The position numbers and the translations under genes were made by a program. The notes beneath the pieces are model-generated. The model made no database searches, was not told the DNA's origin, and saw nothing but the letters and a program-made list of their open reading frames with translations. 13,112 nucleotides of DNA, taken from contig QEOQ01000316.1 in assembly GCA_010279815.1 (NCBI GenBank), positions 103,454 through 116,565 of the forward strand, given 5' to 3'. Position 1 is the stretch's first letter. The number at the start of each line of letters is the position of its first letter. This document shows, in pieces, positions 1-7,300 of the stretch. Origin of the DNA: Brachionus plicatilis (taxonomy: Eukaryota; Rotifera; Eurotatoria; Ploima; Brachionidae).

Positions 1-733
1 TGACGCCAAAAAATTCTAATTTTTCGGACAAAAATTTGATTTTTATTAAATTTAAAAAATTTTTTTCGCAACATTAAATTTTACAGTTTTTTACATTTGA
101 TTGCATAATTTTTCACAAAACAATGTTGAATTGTAACATTGTATTAAATCCTACATTTGATGTAATTTTAAGTAAACTTACATTTTTTATGTAAAATTTC
201 CATATAATAATTTAATTTCACCGGTTCTGAGGTTTAAAATAAAACACTATAGATGGCTAATATAAATAAAATTTTTTGTTTTATTAACAACATTTTGTAT
301 TTAAATTGTAATTTTTGATATGTTTTGACAGAAAATGGAGTTTTGAAAGAATTAGATGATGGAAACTATAGCTAAAGTTTTCACCCATTACTCCATTTTA
401 GTTAAATTGTTCAGGAATCTTCTGGTATAGTTATCTATAATTATTTAAAGTTAGTTTGGATCCTAAAAAACTGCATGAGTAATTCTAAACAAATTTTCAG
501 AATTGTTTAAAAGCTTAAAGACCAAGTCAAAGACTTATAGATTTTTTTAATTCCAAGTCCGGACGCTTCTTCTTAACTTAAAAACTCATGGTCAATTAAT
601 TTCTAGATACAAAAAGTAGGGATAAAAAAAATAATTTTATAATTTTTATTTATTTTAAGCATAAAAAACATCAATTTTAAAAAAAAAGCATTAATTCTAT
701 ATTATTTATCTATTCTGATATATTTTTATGCAT

Positions 734-739
734 TTTATT
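734..739 (-). terminator. Candidate poly(A) signal AATAAA
   Basis: AATAAA on the minus strand is the first canonical hexamer after the SPATA18 stop codon, about 195 bases downstream. Further canonical copies lie at 649-654 and 645-650. The cleavage site cannot be fixed from sequence alone. Confidence 0.35.
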
Positions 740-826
740 TTCATATAAACATTTGTTTTAAAAGCTTTAAATTAATCTTCGTTTAAATATAATTTCTTTA
801 AAGAAATTAAGCTATCGCAGAAAATA

Positions 827-832
827 TTTAAT
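827..832 (-). terminator. Candidate poly(A) signal ATTAAA
   Basis: ATTAAA on the minus strand, about 100 bases after the SPATA18 stop codon, is the first variant poly(A) hexamer downstream. The base composition makes chance matches likely. Confidence 0.25.
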
Positions 833-933
833 TTTAAACCAAATCAAATAAAATTAAATTGCTAAAGAAAAAAGAGGAAAAAAAATGAAGATCTCTTGAA
901 AATAAAGACATCTTCTAGTATCAGATAATCATT

Positions 934-1338
934 TTAATAAATTGAGTAACACGATCTAGCTCTTCGCACTGGCGAAGATGATCGATTTCTCAGACAGCTT
1001 CTCAATGGTGAACTATTTCTTTGCCTTGATCGATTCAAAGAAGCTCCACGTTTGGTGCATACTTCGCCTTTTGAAATAACTCGTGTACCCTGCATGAGGC
1101 ATGGCCAAATGTGATGATTTACCAATGGTGCACTGTATTCACTATCATAGGTCCTTCTATATTTAGTTTCGTCCATGACTTCTGCATCAATAGCCAGCGC
1201 TGTGTCCAATGGATAAGCTAAAGTGGACATTTCCCAAGCTATACGGCATGCTTCGCGAATAAAAGAGCTGATTATTGAATAACTGACTCCAACGGGTAGA
1301 CAAATTTTTGGATTATTGTTTAAACCACAAATTACTTC
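934..1338 (-). CDS. SPATA18: SPATA18 homologue exon 6: second half of Mieap domain and basic Ser-rich tail (residues 392-525)
   Basis: The 405-bp last coding exon follows the acceptor TTATTTACAG and ends with TAA at 936-934. It carries the most diagnostic residues: NNNPKICLP, the helix FIREACRIAWEMSTL, PLDTA, KYRRTYDSEYSAPLV, HHIWPCLM and KGEVCTKRGA. The last 35 residues are a basic Arg/Ser tail with SSP and SPVRR steps, also seen at the end of the vertebrate protein. The exon is clearly richer in G+C than its flanks. Confidence 0.93.
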   Translation of the reverse strand, partial: EVICGLNNNPKICLPVGVSYSIISSFIREACRIAWEMSTLAYPLDTALAIDAEVMDETKYRRTYDSEYSAPLVNHHIWPCLMQGTRVISKGEVCTKRGASLNRSRQRNSSPLRSCLRNRSSSPVRRARSCYSIY

Positions 1339-4300
1339 CTGTAAATAAATTAAATAAAGTTATCTGTTATTTATTTTAAAAAAAGTGTTGAAAAAAGAAT
1401 ATTTTATTTGATTAAGTATCTAAGTGTTTTCTTATTAATTAGAATTAAATAAAATTTAAAGTTTTAAAATAATGGAATACACATTCGAATAAAAAAATTA
1501 TAATTTTAATTTGTCCAAAAATAAAACTGATTTCAAAATTTAAATAAAGAAAAAAACAAAATATTAATTTGATTTAGATTAAAAAAATTAAATCATTAAA
1601 TTCTCGATCAATTAAATTAAAAAATTAAAAAAAGCTTAATACTATTAAAGTTGTTGTCTTCCAAAATTAAGATTTTCAAAAGAAGGTCCAAAATTTTTTT
1701 GTATATCATTTCCAAAAATTTTTAGATTATGATAATCTTTTCGAATTTAATTTTTGTGTGACTATTATTAACTTATAGGCAAATTTGGATTATATATTAA
1801 CCTTCTCGACCTAATAATAAAAATTTCAGGAAAACTTAAAAGAAATTTTTTATAAACTTTTGAATAATTAATTGACAAAATTTTTATTCTAAAAAATTAT
1901 GCTAAAATCAAGTTTTTCTTTTAATAAACAATTTTTCAAAATATATTTTTTTTTAAATTTAAATTAACAATTTGTAAATAATTTCTAAAAAAAAATTTTA
2001 CTTCACTTAATTTTTGATTTTTCTTTTTTCAAATTTTTATTTTTATAATTTTACAATTGGCGTTAATTGAATGTAATAAATAAATAATAAAAACTTTCAA
2101 TTAGTTGTTATTTTTGCTCTTCTTAATTTCAACCGAATATATTTAATTATTTTTTTATTTAAATTTCTAAATTAAACTTACAAATAAATCAAATTATTTT
2201 AAACTATTTTAATTTTAAATTAAAAAAATTCAAATAAGAAATTAATTAATTTTTTTAAATATTTTTTTTCTAAATATTAAAAAACTGTTCAAAAACACGT
2301 TTAATTTCAACACTAAATAAAACAAAAAATAAAAATACTAATTACCGAAGTCATGCATGGCAAATCATAGAGATCCATGTTGCGATTGATGTAATTTTGA
2401 ACAGCTTCTTCCAGTGTCTCGGGGCCCAAATGAGTCAAAGCAACTGTTGATCTAGCCCTGATTTTCCAATCAGCAAAATTTCTTTTAGCCACAGAAAACG
2501 CCTCTTGTACCGAAGCAAAGATTATTCTTTGATTATTTTCGTAATCATCGCAAAAGTTCCTCAATGTGTCCATGGCGTTAAGTCTCTCACAAGTGTACAG
2601 ATCATTGAATTTGGCAGTGAGCGACTCTTGTCGTACTACTTGAGTGCAGTTGTTTGGAGACAATGGAGAGTCAGATGGAAGTCTACAAGGTGAGCATGAT
2701 CTGGACAGAGGTCTCGACCTGCATGGAGAAATTGGTCTTGAACGAACAGGCGAGCATGGACGCGACCAGTAGCAAACAGGTGAGGCAGCACGGGAGCGTA
2801 TTACCTCGGCTTGGAACTCATTATGGTCAGCTAGAATGGCATTATCGCATCTAACTCTGCGTATTTCATCCTTTAGATCACATATTTCTCGTTCTAGTTG
2901 TCGAGCAAACTCTGCTCGCGGCTCCAAAGTACTCAATTTCAGCTCTGCTCTTGACAGTCTAGTTATCCAAATTAGATTTTTCAAATAATTCTAAATTTTT
3001 TTTTAATTACTTTGCTTTTAGTGCTGCTATATCAGCCTGGCATGCTAAACTACGCGAGGCCGATCGCGCTCTTTCATTTATCAGTTCATCTTTTGTCTCA
3101 TTCAACCTAAAAGAAGACCATTTTTTTACCAAAATTTTTTGTTTGGTTGGTCAAATGTTTGATGTTTTGATCGCTCATCAAAATATTTTTTTATTTAAAA
3201 AAAGTAAATATATGACAAATAAAAATATTTTTGAGGAATTGTTAAAAAATTTTTAATTTTTTTTTCAAAAAGAAGTGTCAAAAATACGGAAAAAGAAATA
3301 AGCCAATTTAATTAAATTAATTAATTATTGATTTTAACCAGGTCTATAGACTTAAATTAAGGGTTTCTTGAATACAATAAAAATATCAAAAATTTTTTTC
3401 TTTAAATTCAAAATTAGTTCTGTGAATGTAGCATGATGTATCAACTGTCAGTGCCTGCTAAACTCTTTTAAAATTAAATATAAATTAATTGAGAGTAGTG
3501 CGTTTTGCAGAGATTTTGAATACCATTAGCAGACTTTGGCAATTGATGCAATTAAATATGTTGCACCACGTTGCATTCACAGAATTAATTAAAATAAGAT
3601 TTTTTAAGATTTTTTTTAATTTAGTTCTGTTCTTTTGAACTAAATATCACAAAGCCTGAAATTTAAAATTTATTTAAAAGGTTCAAAGGGAATTTTGCTT
3701 TTTTATTTTGGTTAAAAATCTTTGTTAGACCGAGATTCTGTTTAAAATCGGCGTGTTACAATTCCCTTAAATAAAAGACAACGTAAAATTTCTGGTCAAA
3801 TTTCATTTTACAAATTTGATCAGAAAATTTTTAAATAAGTAATTTAACTTCATCGCAGATTTTTAAATTTTTTACAACATTTCAAAGCTTTATTTTAAAA
3901 TTTTTGAAAAAGGATTGTAATTTGTAAAAGATGCATTCAAATTTGGTTGCCCATTTTAAATGTTTTGATCAAATTTGAAAAATGAAATTTGATTACAAAA
4001 ATTTTACTTTGCCAAATTAAAAAGAAAATATAAAAATAAAACCTTAATAAAAATTTGTCTGTATTTGTTTCCTTATTATATTTATTTCTACATTTTTATT
4101 TTTTTATATTTTACCACATTTTTTTGAATTTTTTATTTTTTATTGAATTCATGCAGGACGACCAAAGATGACTCGAAAGAAAACAGCTGACAGAAAGGCT
4201 GGATCAAGCATATAAATATCCACCTGAAAAAAGACAAAAATGAAGAAGACATTTGGACGCTAGACAGGTTTCAAAATTTTTTTAAAAATTTTTCTGCAAG

Positions 4301-7300
4301 GGTTTTATTTGCGTTTTTAATCAAATAAAGAATTAATTCTATAAAATAAGCTTTGATTCAAATAAAATCTCAATTGAGATTTGAGCAGTTTCTGAAAATT
4401 ATTTTGAAAAAAAATTTTGAATGCCTTGTTTTTTGATCAGAAAAAAAATGACTCTAAGAAGAATCATTATATATTTATCTTCGAAAGAATGTAAAGCTTT
4501 CTTTTTAATTGTGAAATTAATTGGCAATGTGAAATTTTAGTACAAAAATTACAGTACAAAAAGTAAAAACGCTATAATTTATTTTCCAATTGTGCAAAAA
4601 TGGATCTATAAAAAGTACAATATTGTACAAATTTTGTGCAACCGAATTCCAGGCTCTGCAAAAACTCTGCAATTTATTGCATTTTTTAATCAAATATTTT
4701 TTAATGGTGTGCATTTTACAGAAAATTGCAGAGTTTTTGCAGAGCCTGGAATTTGGTTGCCCAAAATTTGTACAATATTGTACTTTTTATAGAGCCATTT
4801 TTTCACAATTAGAAAATAAATTATAGCGTTTTTACTTTTTGTACTGTAATTTTTGTACTAAAATTTTACATTGCCAAATTAATTTTGGAGACAAAATGAG
4901 GAGATAAAAAGTTTCTCCAATCTTCCCAGTCAAAAAAATTTTAAAGTCTTTTTGTTGGTTCTTTAAAGAAACAACAAAAAGACCTTAAATAACAAAAAGA
5001 CCTTAAATTTTTCCTTTTTTGTATTAAAATAAAGGATTTTTTAAAGAAATTAAATAATTAAAATTAGAATAGAACTAGTCTTCAATTTTACTCCTAAAAA
5101 TCTATTATATTATCAATAGACACTAAAAAGTGTTTGATTTCTAAGACTTATTTTCTTGTTTATCAATTTTTTGGATTTTTGGTAAATTTTGGAAAAGTTT
5201 ACATTTCCAAAATTTTCAACTTAATTTAGAATAAATTCCCTTTGAAAATGAGCTTAAAAGAATTTAAAAAAAAGACTGCAAATTCCAAAAGATACATCTT
5301 AGAAAAAGAAATCAATCTCTAAAAATAAGATGAGAATAATTAAAAAAATCAAAATGACTTTTGATGCCGACCATTTTAAAAGCTAATTATTCCAAGATGC
5401 TAATTTGGCCAGAGTTAAATGATTAAAATTAAAAACTTTAAAAAATAAGAAATAGAATGAAAAATAAAATTGAAAAAAAATTTTCAATTCAACCTGAAGT
5501 TCAAGCTGGAAAAAGTACTAACTTAGATTTTAAATGTCTGTTATCTATATTAGCACAAGTCAAGTCGGTCTCAAGACCGTCCAGTTCTCTCTCGTATCTA
5601 TATGACAGATCGGATAGCTCGGCATTTTTTCGCGCTATTGTTTTATTCAAAGTCAATTCAGTGGTCAACGCTGCCGAAGCGGCAGCAGCTGCAGCAGCCG
5701 ATGCCGACGCATATGGGTAATAATAGTATGGATAGTAGTACGAATAATATGGATAGCGGTACCAGCTTCTGGATGTGCTGTAAATTGGACCTGAAACAAA
5801 AATAAAAAAATATTTACAAAAAATTTTATTTCAAAAAATAAACTCAAATAAATGCATTTAAAATAGTTGACAAAAAAATGGCATCGGGTGTTGTTAGGAG
5901 GCAAGCAATTTACTAGAGTCAGCTGATATTACCTGGTGCTTGTAAGAAGATTTAACTTTGGCAACAAGTTTTTCAATACTAACAATACACCATGTATATC
6001 AGCTAATCTCGTAAATATGGTTAGTAGGTTTTAGTAGATTGGCTGGACCTAGGTGCAGTACAATATCAGTATCTACAAAATGTTCTTGGAAAATTGAAAA
6101 AAAAAAAAGAAGAAAAACTAAAATTAGATTTTTGTTGACGTTTTTGTTAATTTTTGTTTTGTTTTGTGAAATGGAATTTTCGTTTAGTTTTTTTCTTTTC
6201 CTTTATTTTTTTTTTTTTCATTTTAGAAGCAATAATAATACCAGAAATAATCATAAATTATTTTATATCACAAAAATCGATAGAAGCAAAAACTGAAGCT
6301 GAAATAAACTAAGGAACTAATTTGGATTCATAAATTGACATTTTTCGTGAGCCCATATTCAATCAATTTAGAAAAAAGCTTTTCTATCCAACAAACTAAA
6401 AATTGTGAATAAATCTCTCTAAATTTGTCATCGACTAAATAAATGTAAAGTAATCGATTTGAAATCTTGGGCACCAACAAAATTGCTGCAATTAATTTCA
6501 GCACAAGTATAGAGAACAACTAATCAGCAAAATTGTCCTTAAATGCATCGAAAAAAAAAATTTCTATAATTGATTAAATTTTTCATTTGTGCCAAAAAAA
6601 AAAGGAAATGATTCCCAGCCAAAATTAATCAAGATATCGACATTCATGGAGAGAGAATGGAATGGAATGAGATCAGCACGCCAGTCACGCAAGCTTCACA
6701 ATAGCTTCAAAAAGCTCAAGTCCTGCTAAGCTTTTATTAAATTTGATTTTTGCTGCAAACGGGATCTTCAAAAATAAAAAAAGCCTTGCAAATGGAATCT
6801 TTTTTCCTTTTAATTGTAAACTTCTATTAGCTTTTTTACTTTCACAATTTACTTAAGCAAAAATCGATATCTACCTTTAATCAAAATCCCAGACAATTCT
6901 ACTTATCTCAAGATTTAAATAAGAAATATTGATTTTTTTTCCGAAATGATCTGAAAAATTCCTCAACAAAAACCCTAAAAATTTTTTTCCAAAAAAACTT
7001 AAATTTAAAAAATTAGTGTTGGCATTAGGGGTCACATTTCTTTTACTTACAATGAAAAATTTAAGACGCCGCTACTCCGTTTGCCAGCACTTGTCCTAAG
7101 GAACTAAGAATTTTAAACCAAATTTATGACAGTCCACATCTGGAAGAGAAATTAAAAAGCTTTTTTTAAAGTAACCTCAAAAGACTTGGAATTTATTTAC
7201 TTGTTTAACTGTATCGAGCTAATGCTCCCTCAGAATATAAAAAAATCAAAATAAATTTGAATATGATAAAAAGGATAAATAAATCAAAAGAAAATTTTAA

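Larger units (their letters stand above)
1..933. other. 3' flank and probable 3' UTR of the SPATA18 homologue
   Basis: No open frame of interest is seen. The first part after the stop codon (about 730-933) is probably 3' UTR. The rest is AT-rich with many short A and T runs, and I see no RNA gene or inverted repeat of note. Confidence 0.5.
3107..5522 (-). other. Intron 3 of the SPATA18 homologue (2416 bp), rich in inverted repeats
   Basis: Donor GTTAGT and acceptor TTCTTTTAG are phase 2. The intron contains the inverted-repeat elements at 3418-3584, 3771-4016 and 4521-4877, the exon-like island at 4133-4267, and the palindrome with tandem 18-mer at 4940-5008. The remainder is plain AT-rich sequence. 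Confidence 0.8.

Noticed and set aside
2505..2854. Plus-strand frames opposite exon 5
   Set aside because: They are shadows of the minus-strand coding exon, whose frame, conserved motifs and splice phases all agree.
2959..2984. Extending exon 5 upstream to a TTG start at 2984, or using the TTTAG acceptor
   Set aside because: That frame would need a phase not offered by exon 4, and the nearer AG leaves an intron of about 20 bases. The AACTAG acceptor restores the coiled-coil frame.
4517..4826. Three overlapping short open frames on both strands around the fold-back element
   Set aside because: They mirror one another because the arms are inverted copies. They have no protein-like composition and are a by-product of the repeat.
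5457..5805. Plus-strand frames opposite exon 3, one with an alanine-rich end
   Set aside because: They lie antisense to exon 3. The alanine-rich end is the complement and frame shift of the poly-Ala codons.
5665..5904. Minus-strand open frame running from intron 2 into exon 3
   Set aside because: Its exon part is out of frame with the phase-consistent gene model, and the intron part is Phe/Leu-rich low-complexity sequence.
6039..6296. 85-codon plus-strand open frame with long Phe runs
   Set aside because: It is the translation of T homopolymer tracts.
6328..6519. 63-codon minus-strand open frame within intron 2
   Set aside because: No flanking splice sites in a compatible phase and an Ile/Leu/Lys-rich composition; read as intron sequence.
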